Source: Nannobrachium achirus | Lineage: Eukaryota > Chordata > Actinopteri > Myctophiformes > Myctophidae | NCBI GenBank assembly: GCA_963921795.1 | Contig: OY997652.1 | Coordinates: forward strand, 59,698,756 to 59,762,755 | Length of the DNA: 64,000 nucleotides | Direction: 5' to 3' | Part shown: one piece after another, positions 10,337-20,647 of the stretch | How the letters are laid out: the number at the start of each line of letters is the position of its first letter | How positions within the stretch are numbered: the stretch's first letter is position 1 | Notes under the pieces: generated by a model | The model's database searches: none | Seen by the model: only the letters and a program-made list of their open reading frames with translations | Told to the model about the DNA's origin: nothing | Translations under genes and position numbers: made by a program

Positions 10337-10411
10337 AAGTCAGGAAAATGTGTGCAAATCTTTGAATATAAGTATTTTTTAAGCAAACATTTGTAACTCA
10401 AATTTTGTTTC

Positions 10412-10412
10412 T

Positions 10413-10464
<52 letters not shown>
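10412..10464. repeat. Poly-G tract (~53 nt)
   Basis: An uninterrupted G homopolymer preceding GTCCTTGGAAC, within the hAT at 10186. Length is likely unreliable in assembly. Confidence 0.95.
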
Positions 10465-10465
<1 letters not shown>

Positions 10466-10574
10466 CCTTGGAACTAAATATTTTGAGATGGGGGTCCGTC
10501 GCCAAATACATATCATTTTGGGGGTCCTTTGCATGAAGAGGTTTGAGCACCACTGACAGAAACATAGGTTGTTT

Positions 10575-10576
<2 letters not shown>

Positions 10577-10624
<48 letters not shown>
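10577..10624. repeat. (AT)n microsatellite
   Basis: About 24 AT dinucleotides directly preceding the second hairpin of the host element. Confidence 0.95.
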
Positions 10625-10628
<4 letters not shown>

Positions 10629-10694
10629 AAATAGCACAAGCAGATCTACAAGCTCGCAGCGCGGCAGTGAGCTTGTACATCTGCTATTTTTCAA
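10624..10694. repeat. Dispersed hairpin
   Basis: Left arm TTCAAAAATAGC followed by an extra ACAA, then GCAGATCTACAAGCTCGCAG. Right arm GTGAGCTTGTACATCTGCTA. This is the right hairpin of its host. Confidence 0.8.
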
Positions 10695-10872
10695 CAGTTA
10701 AAGCCCAAAATGTGAGTGAATCCTTGTACCCAGGGCCCAGAATTTGGTGCGACACCCCTGGGAGGGATGGATGGATGGATCCATCTCACTTCAGTCTGAG
10801 AAAAGAACCCATTACATGGACTGGCCCTGTACATAGAAAGTGATAGCCAGGTAGGGCTCTGAATGAAGGTAG

Positions 10873-10902
10873 CCCCCCCCCCCCCCCCCCCCCCCCCCCC
10901 CC
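10873..10902. repeat. Poly-C tract
   Basis: About 30 consecutive C. Confidence 0.9.
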
Positions 10903-11346
10903 ACAGATATAAAAAGCTAGATGCCTCATTCGCCTCTGCAGTTCATTGGAGCGACGTGCAACAATTGTAGTCCGGACTTCCTGGAAAAACCATGGGAGAG
11001 AGTTGCAGTCAAAGTGACTACTGGCCAATCACAACGCGTCTTTTTTTCCGTGACTTATCAATCCATCCATTTCTTGATGTTGCGCAGCTGTTCTTACAGG
11101 CTGGCAGGCTGCGTACGTAGAGGGGGGTGACGCAAAAAAAAAAAAACATTTTTCGGGCCACGGACCCGTTAGCTGAAAGCTTTAAGCAGGAATAGCAGGA
11201 GTAAAGTCCTTGCACATTGCTGCGTTTTTCCGTTCCGTTTTGGAAATCCAAAAACGTTTTTTTTTTTTTTTTTCAGGCCAAGGACCACTTAGCTGAGAGA
11301 GAGAGAAAGGAGGGAGCCAGTGAGGACAAAAATCGACCCTGGTCCA

Positions 11347-11389
11347 AAAAAAAAAAAAAGAAAAAGAAAAAAAAAGAAAAAAAAAAAGT
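11347..11389. repeat. A-rich (AAAAAG)n tract
   Basis: Poly-A interrupted by G. It precedes the MITE at 11403. Confidence 0.85.
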
Positions 11390-11402
11390 TTGTTTGAGGT
11401 AC

Positions 11403-11729
11403 CAGTAAGATTGGGACCGGAGGGCTTGTTTTACTTCACCTTATGGACAGTCCCTGGAAGAAGCTGCTCAGTGGTAGAGCATTTGACTGCATTGGTCCCA
11501 CGTCTCATTGTTCCTCCATTGTTCCCATTAGTCCCACGCTGGTGAATGCCAACCTGGTGAATGCTACTATGCCTAAACCTAACCCTAACCCTAACCCTAA
11601 CCTCAGTAAAACTATGCCTAAACCTAACCCTAATCCTAACCTCAAATTATTCCTATAGTTCCCTGAAGGAGGCACCACTTTCTCCACCTTGAGCCCAAAA
11701 ACGAGCGATCCTGGTCTCAATCTTACTGA
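11403..11729. mobile_element. MITE carrying telomere-like CCCTAA repeats
   Basis: Termini CAGTAAGATTGGGACCGG and GGTCTCAATCTTACTG are inverted repeats. The interior has ACTATGCCTAAACC followed by several CCCTAA hexamers (about 11570-11640). A second copy lies at 46051-46392, where the repeat number differs. No target duplication is apparent. Confidence 0.75.
11466..11491 (+). pseudogene. tRNA-Cys (GCA)-like 5' half
   Basis: GCTCAGTGGTAGAGCATTTG followed by ACTGCA matches the D-arm to anticodon loop of vertebrate tRNA-Cys (box A and the GCA anticodon). The acceptor stem and T-arm are absent. The sister MITE at 46051 retains only CTCAGTGGTAG. It is a captured fragment or SINE remnant, not a functional tRNA. 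Confidence 0.65.
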
Positions 11730-11745
11730 ATCTAAAAAAAATTAC

Positions 11746-11793
11746 GTGAAAACAGCTGATCTACAAGCACACAATGCGTTGTGCTGTTTTCAC
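11746..11793. repeat. Dispersed hairpin, internally deleted
   Basis: GTGAAAACAGCTGATCTACA at left. The right arm jumps from GCGTTGTG to CTGTTTTCAC, so the GCTTGTAGATC segment is missing on one side. Confidence 0.7.
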
Positions 11794-12198
11794 TAGTTTA
11801 GTATATTTTATAGATGATAAATACAAAATGAACGGTTTTGGACACACAAGGTTTCCACCGACAACAACGTATTGCTATAAATATAAGGTGCTGGGAGTAA
11901 AAATTATAATGTAGGGGTGCCTCGGATTAAAACAAATATTTATGGGGTGCCCTGAGACAAAAACGTTTAACTCCTATTCTTAGTCTGTACAGAGGTGGCT
12001 GCGAGGTAAATACATTATGACAACACTGAAGTTTTCCCATAACTGTTTAAAGATATCACACATGATGATGTCAGTGTGTTTATCGTAGAAAAGTAATAAC
12101 AATAACAACAACGACGTTTACAATTAACACAAATCTATATTCCCACATGGAGACATGGGCAGCATCATTACATGTACTGTATGCACGCCCATAGAGAC

Positions 12199-12220
12199 AC
12201 ACACACACACACACACACAG
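12199..12220. repeat. (AC)n microsatellite
   Basis: Eleven AC dinucleotides, followed by imperfect CAGACA repeats. Confidence 0.85.
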
Positions 12221-12433
12221 ACAGACACTCAAACAAACACAAATACAATCCCCGTTTTACAATAATCTTCCTCCTTAACCCTGTTTAATACACTTTCCAT
12301 CCGTGAAGGCTTTGGCAGCTGTCTCGTGGAAACTCTTAACACCGCGTCCCCGGCCAAAACTCTGATTGTTCTCAATAAACACGACGTCTGGAAACACAAT
12401 ACAGAGTGTAGTCATAGAGCCATAGCCATTAAT

Positions 12434-12837
12434 TCACTTAGACCGGGTACGCATTATTCCGTATTAGTATTTTATGCTTTAACTATTGAAAAATAGCAGA
12501 TCTACAAACTCACAGCGTGGCACCGAGTGCCGCGCTGTGAGCGAGTGTGAGCGAGTGTCTTCTGAATCCTTCTAAGGTTTTTTTTAAAAACCTATGTTTC
12601 TATCTCAGTGGTTCTCAAACTTTTTCATGTGAAGGACCCCCAAAATTATTTGTATTTGGCCACGGACCCCCATCTCAAAATATTTAGTTCCAGGGACCCC
12701 CCAGAAGCAAAACCTGAGTTACAAACGTTCGCTTTAAAAATACATATATTCAAAGATTTGCACACATTTTCAAGACTTTTTTCAACAAAGGCAGATCTAC
12801 AAGCTGCCAATAATTCAGTGCCTAAATGGGTTAATTC
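12434..12837. mobile_element. Element with TTAAYCCATTTRG ends and the shared hairpin core
   Basis: Ends TTAATTCACTTAGACCGGG and CCTAAATGGGTTAA, resembling the element at 53640-54330. The interior is the same module as the CAGGGGYGTC hAT family: hairpin (12486-12542), TCTCAAACTTTTTCATGTGA, CCAGGGACCCCCCAGAAGC and a second, half hairpin (12788-12808). Confidence 0.6.
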
Positions 12838-13161
12838 AGTGCACTTGTCTACATATCTACTGTCAATATTTTGTGCGTGGACTTTTTATGGTCACATATT
12901 CTTGCCTGATAAACAACGCTGGCACAGGTTGCCATCAACAGATTCACGGCGCACATTAAATAGCCACACCTTGGAATCAACCGTATTTTATGGATGCTGC
13001 TCGCTGTACTCTCCATAAGATCGTAAAAACGAGCTGAGGCGGCAGCCAGGGGCCTGCCGTTGAAATCCAGATGTCTACCGGTGGATGCATAGTTGTAGGA
13101 GGTCATTTGTGTGTGACAGTGTGTGAGCAGAGGTGGAAAAAGTACCCACGTGTTGTACTTA

Positions 13162-13420
13162 TCGTCGTTGTCGGGTGGAAACCTTGTAAGTCCAAAACCG
13201 TTTGTTTTGTATTTATCATTTTTAAAAAGAACTAAACTAGTGAAAACAGCCGATCTACAAGCACACAACGCCTCGCACCGCGAGGCGTTGTGTGCTTGTA
13301 GATCTGCTGTTTTCACTACTTTTGTGCGACGGCCTTGTATGATGAAGCAGGGCTTTACTTTGTGAAAGAACGTACCAATTTGAAACTTGGAGATACGAGG
13401 TTTCCACCCGACAACGACGA
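13162..13420. mobile_element. TA-type MITE (TCGTCGTTGTCGGGTGG...)
   Basis: Terminal inverted repeats TCGTCGTTGTCGGGTGGAAA and its complement ending CGACAACGACGA, flanked by TA. TA duplication suggests a Tc1/mariner-like origin. The perfect central hairpin (13239-13318) fills its middle. Confidence 0.85.
13239..13318. repeat. Dispersed hairpin, CCTCGC-tip variant
   Basis: Arms AGTGAAAACAGC then GATCTACAAGCACACAACG then CCTCGC, loop ACC. The arm uses CACACAACGCCTCGC on both sides, against CTCACAACGCGTCGC at 8055, so both arms changed together. Confidence 0.93.
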
Positions 13421-13819
13421 TATGAGTAAAGGTATCAATATTGCACTATAGACGCACTCCGTTAACAAGTAAAAGTCCAGAATTCAAAATGTATTCGAGT
13501 AAAATTATGGAAGTGTTGGCATCGAAATGTATTTAAAGTGCCAAAAGTAAAAGAACAAAATGTTTGAAAATAGCAGATCTACAAGCTCACAACGTGTCAC
13601 ATTGCGAATAGCCTGTATAGGTCTATAGTGGATTAATGTATATGTTATAATATGATAATTTATATCTGCAAAGTATCCAGTAACTAAAGTTCTCAAATAC
13701 ATGTATTGGAGTAAAAGTACAATATTTGGATCTGAGATGTAGTGGAGTAGAAGTAAAAGTATTGGACATTGGAAATACTCAAAGTAAAGTGCAAATACCT
13801 CAAAATGTACCTTACTTAA

Positions 13820-14114
13820 AGGAGTAGTTCACCCCCAAAATGACTTTTTCTCTATTGATTAGTCACGCCATGGAGACTAGAGTTCAATAATATTTTCGTT
13901 TTTTGTCGCATTCCTAAGACAAAAATTTGATAACAATAAATGTACCCCCATTCGTTTCGAAACGGGTCACCATCCGGAATCAATGGGGGTAAATTTACTC
14001 AAATCAAATTTTTGTCTTAGGAATGTGACAAAAACCAAAAATATTATTGAACTCTACTCTCCATGGCATGAGTAATCAATAGAAAAAAAGTCATTTTGGG
14101 GGTGAACTACTCCT
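13820..14114. mobile_element. TTAA-flanked MITE (AGGAGTAGTTCACCCCC...)
   Basis: A long palindromic element. Terminal repeat AGGAGTAGTTCACCCCCAAA with its complement at the right, flanked by TTAA (13816-13819, 14115-14118). Copies or fragments are at 17898, 18621, 51327-51678, 54711, 63261 and 63815. Both arms contain ATTCCTAAGACAAAAATTTG. Confidence 0.88.
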
Positions 14115-14163
14115 TTAAGTAAATGTACTTAGTTGCTTTACACCACTGTGTGTGAGGGACAGC

Positions 14164-14169
<6 letters not shown>

Positions 14170-14218
<49 letters not shown>
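14170..14218. repeat. (GAAA)n microsatellite
   Basis: About twelve GAAA units. Confidence 0.95.
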
Positions 14219-14220
<2 letters not shown>

Positions 14221-14260
14221 TTGGAATCTGGTATAAGTCAAAGAGAGACCAGTGCCTTAA

Positions 14261-14413
14261 GCCTCTACCAGAGTCCAGGGTGAAGAGCTATTCACTTCAC
14301 CTCGTTGTAGTTTCCTAGCTATCACCTAGGCTTTGTTATGTATTTTTAGGCGATATCTAGAAAACTACACCGCGGTGAAGTGAATAGCTCTTCACCCTGG
14401 ACTCTAGAGGCTT
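14261..14413. mobile_element. Palindromic MITE (AAGCCTCTACCAGAGTCC), TA-flanked
   Basis: Arms AGCCTCTACCAGAGTCCAGG and GGTGAAGAGCTATTCACTTC are mirrored to the right end CCTGGACTCTAGAGGCTT. TA lies on both sides. A longer relative lies at 15411-15734. Confidence 0.8.
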
Positions 14414-14926
14414 TACTCTAAGTATGCAGACAACCACAGGCTATGAGATAAGGTTGTGTTGGTCTCTCTCCAGTCCATCAGTAACCTCCAACACAGTGGA
14501 CCATTCCATTTGAACTGATCGCATAGAAACATGGGTTGGCATAGTAAGGGAAAGTTAGCCGAGTGATGGACCAATCTGGGAACGAAATCATTACCAATAG
14601 CTTTCTTCACAAATATGTTCATAAAGGTGTCTACTATCACCTCTGAACTTTTTCATCACAACTCTCTGAGAAACTTTGTGGGAGCCAATCAAAGTTGGGG
14701 GTATCCCGAGGGCCTGGGATTAAAGGGGGGAAAATAAAAGAAATGGCCAATATGAGCGTATGAGGTGTGTAATTAGGGTATTTTCCATTCCAACCATTAG
14801 TTTTCAGTTAAAATGACTCCTTGGCCATATAATAGGCCACACCTACTTTTGTGTGTCCATGAGACATATAATATGTAATACAATAAAAAAAAGGTTGGAG
14901 TTTTTATTCATGAAAACTATTCAAGA

Positions 14927-14932
<6 letters not shown>

Positions 14933-14986
<54 letters not shown>
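14933..14986. repeat. (TATC)n microsatellite
   Basis: About thirteen TATC units. Confidence 0.95.
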
Positions 14987-15410
14987 AGGTGGGTAAGCAC
15001 ACATCATGACACACAGGATAACATGATACAATCTGACAAGGAACACTCAAACACAGGGTTTAAAACATAGGGACTAACAGGACACACACAGGTGAACTCG
15101 AATGACATGAATGGCTAAGCCTTAGCCAATTAGGCATCCCAACGTAAAGAAGGTGGCCCTCAACCTGGGTGTGCTCTCTCTCTCTCCCCCATCTATCCCT
15201 CTCTCGCTCTCCCCACTGTATACATATGGGATGTCCATTTGTCAAGACGGCCGATCCAACTGATATGCCCATATAATGGACAATGGGCATGCCAATATAT
15301 GGGCATTTACTCATGACATCAGAGATCTCATCATGACAGATACAAAGATGAGGGACACATGTACTATGGGCACAAAAGGGACACAGACAGACGGGTATCG
15401 GGTACTCTAA

Positions 15411-15734
15411 AGCCCCTATCAGAGTCGGTACCGCGGTGAAGAGCTATCCACCGCGGTGTAGTCTTTTTGAGTCATAAAACTACAACGTTACGTCATTCCT
15501 CGCGGCGAAGAGCTATCCACCGCGAGTCCCAACACATCTCTCTGTTTTTACTAATAGACAGATCGTCCCATCACCCCGTTCACTGATTGGTCGATCTAGA
15601 CCAGTCAGTCACAGTGTTAGGACTTCACCGTGACTGACTATGATGGCCTCCACTTATTTTCTGACTTGAGGTGGAAAGCTTTCCACCTAAAATTTGCGGT
15701 GGATAGCTCTTCACCCTGGACTCTGATAGAGGCT
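15411..15734. mobile_element. MITE of the AAGCC...GAAGAGCTATCC family
   Basis: Begins TA|AAGCCCCTATCAGAGTC and ends GGACTCTGATAGAGGCTT|TA. Internal phrases CGCGGTGAAGAGCTATCCAC are repeated in both orientations. Confidence 0.75.
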
Positions 15735-16104
15735 TTACACTACGACTCAGACATATTGCTGTGAGGGTCGCGTAGCAAGTACTAGTAGGCTACACTAAGT
15801 AGAGCTATATTAAAGTAGCTATGGTGGAAACCCACACTTCGGTTGTGTGTGATTTTCCAGATATGTACACATTTACACTCAATCCCAAGCCTCGTATTTC
15901 ACCTTGCAGGAGACACGGGGGGCTTTTGATCGAATAAGAAGCGGAGCAGATTTTTTTGTGGTGACAGAGAGGAGACAGACGTGAGGCCTGCTGGCATTCA
16001 CTGGAAGAAGAAGTGTCTCTACTGTCTGTTCAGTGCATAACACTGATCCAGGCCACTGGTCCCATTCACCATCTGGAGCCTGGGGAATCACACTGCAGGG
16101 GAGG

Positions 16105-16207
<103 letters not shown>

Positions 16208-16234
16208 GACTTTCCCGCTACTCACTGGATGCAA

Positions 16235-16235
<1 letters not shown>

Positions 16236-16290
<55 letters not shown>
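16236..16290. repeat. (GT)n microsatellite
   Basis: About 26 GT units only ~30 bp from the GA array. Confidence 0.97.
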
Positions 16291-16292
<2 letters not shown>

Positions 16293-16344
16293 TGTGAGAG
16301 AGAGTGGGTGGGTGGAGAGGTAGAATATCTACACTCCTTTTATG

Positions 16345-16587
16345 ACGTTGTCGGGTAAAAACCTTGTAGGTCCAAAACCGTTCGTTTTGCATTTATCATT
16401 TCAAAAATGATTTCAACTAGCCGATCTACAAGCACACAACGCCTCGCACCGCCTTGTGTGCTTGTAGATCTGCTGTTTTCACTACTTTTGTGCGACGGCC
16501 TCGTATGATGAAGCGGGGCTTTGCTTTGCGAAAGAACGTACAAATTTGAAACTTGGAGATACGAGGTTTCCACCCGACAACGACGAT
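16345..16587. mobile_element. TA-type MITE (CGTTGTCGGG family) with hairpin
   Basis: Left end ATGACGTTGTCGGGTAAAAA (degraded), right end TTTCCACCCGACAACGACGA. The middle carries a hairpin (16418-16475) with CACACAACGCCTCGCACCG, as in the 13162 copy, but its right arm has lost part of the GAGGCG segment. Confidence 0.8.
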
Positions 16588-16600
16588 GAGTTCCTTTTAA

Positions 16601-16602
<2 letters not shown>

Positions 16603-16655
<53 letters not shown>
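16603..16655. repeat. (TC)n microsatellite
   Basis: About 26 TC units just outside the MITE. Confidence 0.95.
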
Positions 16656-16658
<3 letters not shown>

Positions 16659-16785
16659 CAGATATTTTGTAAGTCATTGTAGTCGGTAATTAGTCGCACA
16701 CAGTCAAATCCAGAGCGGTAATTTAACACACCGGTTTATGCGGAGTTTGCACTCTCTTGAACTAAAAGCCTGATTCACACTCAGC

Positions 16786-16856
16786 AAGACCTACAAGCTC
16801 ACAACCCGTGTGTAGATCAGACACGTTGCCGTGAGCTTGCAGATCTGGTCTTTTCG
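16786..16856. repeat. Dispersed hairpin, diverged copy
   Basis: Arms CAAGACCTACAAGCTCACAA and GTGAGCTTGCAGATCTGGTC. The loop (CCCGTGTGTAGATCAGACACG) is longer than usual. The outer bases are AAGACC/GGTCTT rather than AAATAGC/GCTATTT. Confidence 0.65.
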
Positions 16857-17168
16857 GAGGGGACCTCCATTCAGAAACACCCCCACTTAGAAACATCCAT
16901 ACCCCCACTGAGGTTAGGGTTAAGGTTAGGTTTAGGTGACACCTCCATTTAGAATAAGTCAATCTTCTGAATGGCAATCTTTCTCAATGGAGTTGTGTAA
17001 CCCTATGCAGGAAAGCAGTGGTGTAAAGTAACTAAGTACATTATTTCCAGTTTTTCAGTACTTTTACTTTTACTCCACTACATCTCGGATCCAAATATTG
17101 TACATTTACTCCACTACATTTATTTGAAAACTTTAGTTACTTTGCAGATATAAATGATTATACCGTGG

Positions 17169-17220
17169 CTATTTGAAAATAGCCGATCTACAAGCTTGTA
17201 GATCGGCTATTTTCAAATAG
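17169..17220. repeat. Dispersed hairpin, loop-less perfect palindrome
   Basis: 52 nt with no mismatch: CTATTTGAAAATAGCC then GATCTACAAG, then the exact complement. The GC-rich tip of other copies is absent, so the arms meet at AAGCTT. Confidence 0.97.
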
Positions 17221-17311
17221 TACTTCAAGTTGTACTTTTACTTTTGGCACTTTAAGTACATTTTGATGCCAATACTTTCGTACATTTTGAATTCTGGACT
17301 TTTACTTGTAA

Positions 17312-17662
17312 GGCTGCCCTCACACCAAAATACCTAGAGTGGAATCCGCCAATACATTTCAATGAGAATGGAGCGTTTTTTGCAGAAATCCTCTACTGGC
17401 AAAAAACTCCATTCTCATTGAAATGCATTGGCGGATTCCACTCTAGGTATTTTGGCATTTTGGTGTGAGGGCACCCTAAGGGTGCCCTCACACCAAAACA
17501 CCTATGAGAGTGGAATCCGCGTTCCGACAATGCATTTCAATGAGAAGGGAGCGTTTTTTGCAGAAATCCTCTGCTGGCATGAAACCGCTTCACTCTCATT
17601 GAAATGCATTGGCGGAACGCGGATTCCACTCTCATAGGTATTTTGGTGTGAGGGCACCCTTA
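17312..17662. mobile_element. Two adjacent palindromic MITEs (GGTGCCCTCACACCAAAAT)
   Basis: Each unit (about 17312-17477 and 17478-17662) starts GTGCCCTCACACCAAAA, contains GGAATCCGC and TTTGCAGAAATCCTC, and ends TTTTGGTGTGAGGGCACC. The two units differ in the arms (CTAGAG versus CTATGAGAG). A third copy occupies the equivalent position of another host element at 58956-59138. Confidence 0.85.
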
Positions 17663-17937
17663 CGGAGTATTTCTACATTGAAGTATTGATACTTTTACTC
17701 AAGTAAAAATAAAATAGTACTTTTTACACCAGTGCAGGAAAGAACACGCGGAGGCAGAAGAAGAGGAGTGAGGAAACGAACGTGTCTAGACTGTTCCTTG
17801 CCTGCCTGAGCCCGGCCCTTTGAAGTGTGTATTAGCAATGCATGCTGCACACTTGGGCCATGTGCTGCTGCCTGCACCGAGTTCTGATGAGGCCTTAAAG
17901 GAGTAGTTCACCCCCCAAAATGACCCATTACTCACGT

Positions 17938-18568
17938 TAGGGCATTAACGAAAAAGTCGACAAGTCTACTGAGTTGACTTCATTACACAAGTCGACTCCC
18001 ACCAGAGAAAGTCGAAAGTCGAGTTAAAAAAAAAGAAAAATCTTTGTATTTTTTTCTATCATTATTTTTGCTCCATGTGTGCGTCTGTACAGCATTCAAA
18101 CAGTAGGATTGCTTATTGTAAAGAACGGAATGATCCAATATCACAGTGCTACATTACATTTGGTATAACATGGTTCTATTGTGAAAATAGCAGATCTACA
18201 TGTTCACAACGCCTCGCGATGCGAGGCGTAGTGAGCATGTAGAGCGGCTATTTTCACAATTTCTGCCACTATATATTTGACAATTTGGACAATGTTTAAT
18301 TTGTCATTTTAGAGGTATTAAAAAGTCCTTAAATTGGCACTTTAGAAATGGGCAGATACCCTCTATACACTTACACTTTATGTTGGTTTGTTTACAGTTG
18401 AGTGAGAAAACAATGTTGCAACATTAAGTTAATCATCTGGGGACCCCCCAAAATAATTGGGAGGTCGTGTGTGATGTGATGACGTCATCAAATGATAAAG
18501 TCGACTTCAACTCAACTTTTTACTGAGTCGAGTCGACTTGCAAAAATCACAAGTCGTTAATGCCCTAT
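17938..18568. mobile_element. Inverted-repeat element (TAGGGCATTAACGA...)
   Basis: Ends TAGGGCATTAACGAAAAAGT and AAGTCGTTAATGCCCTA, with GTCGACTT-rich subterminal blocks in both orientations. A central hairpin is at 18178-18260. It lies within a TTAA-type MITE fragment. No exact 8-bp duplication is visible, and a ~65-bp direct duplication flanks the region. The segment at 18280-18460 recurs at 54885-55050. Confidence 0.7.
18178..18260. repeat. Dispersed hairpin
   Basis: Arms ATTGTGAAAATAGC then GATCTACATGTTCACAACG then CCTCGC around AT. The outer ATTGTG/CACAAT is complementary and specific to this host. The right arm has GCATGTAGAGC. Confidence 0.9.
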
Positions 18569-18620
18569 GCTGCACACTCGGGCCATGTGCTGCCTGCACC
18601 GAGTTCTGATGAGGACTTAA

Positions 18621-19465
18621 AGGAGTAGTTCACCCCCAAAATGACTCATTAGTATTACTCATGCCATGGAGACTTGAGTTCAATAATATTTTTTTGTATT
18701 TGTCACATTCATAAGACAAACATTTGATTACAATACATTGACCCCATTGATTCCGGATGGGGAACCAATCGACCCTTTGTCAAGTCCCACCCCATTTCGC
18801 TCTGTTACTAGGTGGGACAAAAAGCCAGGGAAATCTAGTGAATGGGGAAAAAAAAATATATTTTTCATAGCCTCATTATTGCTATTTAAAGTACCAAAAG
18901 AACAACATCTACGTGATATTGATAAAAAAGGAACATAAAAGTACAGTAGTTACATTGCAAAACAGGGGTTTTCCCCCGAAAATACATGTTTTAATTAGTT
19001 TAATCCTCTGAAACAGGCAGAGGGCAGAGAGAGAGAGAGAAAGAGCAGTGCATCTTGGGTGACTCGCACTGACCAGGAAGTTGTGGAACTATAGGCTCGC
19101 CCTCAACATGAAATGTATTTTAATTGTAATTCTGCCCATTTAAAACATATGTACCCAATCGAATATCTTAGTTACATCGATATCGTTCATGTGAACTAGT
19201 TTGTTGAAGCTTATTCATTATACTTATCGAAATCGATATGACCGCGCAGTGGCGTACTGCGCCGCGGGCGTGCTCCGCATCACCGCACCGCCGTGAAAGA
19301 AGGAAAGGACTTTGTCCCACTGCATAACTCCACCCCCGGTAGCAAAAGTGAATGATTTTTCTGGTTGGCCAGTCAGGGACCAATCAGAAGGCTGACAAAG
19401 GGTGAATTGCATTTGGGTCCCCATCCGGAATCAATGAGGGTAAATTTACGATTTCTTTTTTTTTT
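18621..19465. repeat. TTAA-type MITE fragment with nested insert
   Basis: Left end AGGAGTAGTTCACCCCCAAA after TTAA, continuing to GATTCCGGATGGGG. It is then split by an insert about 18770-19405 whose ends CCCTTTGTCAAG and GCTGACAAAGGG are loosely complementary. It resumes TTTGGGTCCCCATCCGGAAT. The insert is not otherwise identified. Confidence 0.55.
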
Positions 19466-19470
19466 TTGGA

Positions 19471-19536
19471 TAGAGGCTCTACAAGCCCACGGTGCGTCGC
19501 CTCGCGACTCATAGAGCTGCTATTTTCGGCTTTAGA
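19471..19536. repeat. Dispersed hairpin, degraded
   Basis: GGCTCTACAAGCCCACGGTG, CGTCGCCTCGCGAC, then CATAGAGCTGCTATTTTC. The tip pairs poorly. Confidence 0.5.
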
Positions 19537-19559
19537 TGATCATCATCTGCAGGCTACAG

Positions 19560-20073
19560 CAGGCACGTGCACACATAGACACCAAAGGGGGCTTGAGCCC
19601 CTGCCCCTTTAATCCGTCTGTAAGATGATGCTTCTTTCAGTGTGGTATCATGGAAGTTCCGAAAATAGACCCTATTCACGCCCACGCATGCGCACTCAGT
19701 GAATTTCTCAACAACTTCCTGGTGCTGACATCAGCTTTGGAGGGTAAAATAACATAGAAATTGCTGGACTTAAAGCCAACAAATCATTATTACGAACGGT
19801 AAAGTAAATTATAATGCTTTGTGCCTTTTAATATCTTGTGTTCTTGATCATGCTAGCCGTATTTTATACATTACTATTCGGAAATTGCATAAAATTTGCG
19901 ATTTCTGTGGTAACTCTACGGGATATTAGTAGTTTTTCCCCTTCAACCATGACGTCAGCACCAGGAAGTTGCGTAATGTGAATTTGGTCAATAGCTATTT
20001 CCGATATTTCCACCAGAAGGCCCTTTTAGGACATTTCAGCCACTGCGTCTGTAACATTCTCTGCACGTCCCGG
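19560..20073. mobile_element. hAT-type element (CAGGCACGTGCACAC family)
   Basis: Perfect 8-bp duplication GGCTACAG (19552-19559, 20074-20081). Ends CAGGCACGTGCACACATAGA and TCTCTGCACGTCCCGG. Its hairpin segment (CCGAAAATAG...CTATTTCCG) is split by a copy of the AGCCCTATTCAC MITE (about 19672-19989). Confidence 0.93.
19672..19989. mobile_element. Nested AGCCCTATTCAC-family MITE
   Basis: CCCTATTCACGCCCACG at left, internal ACTTCCTGGTGCTGACATCA, and CATGACGTCAGCACCAGGAA near the right end. It matches 659-986 and inserted in the centre of the surrounding hAT. Confidence 0.75.
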
Positions 20074-20215
20074 GGCTACAGCTCCCAGAGCTCAACCTTC
20101 TCCTTCTCGCTCTTCTCCGTGGTCGCTTTAACCGCTCTGTCCCTCTCTCTGTCCCTCTCTCTCTCTCTTTCTCTGCTGACCCCCCCGCCACCCCTCAAAA
20201 CCCCTCTCCGGTTCC

Positions 20216-20538
20216 CAGTGTTGGGGAAGTTAAAGTTAGATGTACCTGAGTTACTTACATTTTGATAACTTGCTGGTAACTGAGTTACAATCACATTTCT
20301 GTAACTCGCCAAGTAACTGAGATACTTTTTGGGTAATTTTTAGCTCAAGTTGCAAGTTACAAGAAGTTACAAGCGAAGTTATAATTTTACATTTAATATT
20401 TGTTAAGATTGACGATCAAATGTATAATTTTTTTGTCATAATTTTCTTATGTTAAGGGAGGGGCGCTGTTGTTCAGGCCAGGCACACTCACACTCACATT
20501 CACACTCACACTCACATTCACACTCACATTCACACTCA

Positions 20539-20607
<69 letters not shown>

Positions 20608-20611
20608 ACGC

Positions 20612-20647
<36 letters not shown>

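Larger units (their letters stand above)
10186..10760. mobile_element. hAT-type element (CAGGGGCGTCAC family)
   Basis: Starts (C to G)AGGGGCGTCACAAGGGG and ends GGTGCGACACCCCTG. Perfect 8-bp duplication GGAGGGAT at 10178-10185 and 10761-10768. It carries two dispersed hairpins (10273, 10624), a ~53-bp poly-G run and an AT microsatellite. Confidence 0.92.
13128..14148. mobile_element. hAT-type element (CAGAGGTGGAAAAAGTAC...), with two nested transposons
   Basis: Starts CAGAGGTGGAAAAAGTAC and ends AGTTGCTTTACACCACTG. Perfect 8-bp duplication TGTGTGAG (13120-13127, 14149-14156). It holds a TA-type MITE (13162-13420), a half hairpin (13562-13612) and a TTAA-type MITE (13820-14114). The body is rich in AGTAAAAGTA phrases typical of a common teleost repeat. 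Other copies: 17016-17734 and partial ones near 23530-23784, 51697-51912, 58380-58588 and 58883 onward. Confidence 0.92.
17016..17734. mobile_element. hAT-type element (CAGTGGTGTAAAGTAACT...)
   Basis: Starts CAGTGGTGTAAAGTAACTAA and ends GTACTTTTTACACCAGTG. Perfect 8-bp duplication CAGGAAAG (17008-17015, 17735-17742). It contains a perfect 52-bp palindrome (17169-17220) and a head-to-tail pair of palindromic MITEs (17312-17662). Confidence 0.93.

Noticed and set aside
11560..11660. Telomere
   Set aside because: Only a few CCCTAA units, interrupted by ACCTCAGTAAAACTATG and bounded by MITE ends.
13562..13612. Complete hairpin in the 13128 hAT
   Set aside because: Only the left arm (TTTGAAAATAGCAGATCTAC and AAGCTCACAACGTGTCAC) is present; no right arm follows.
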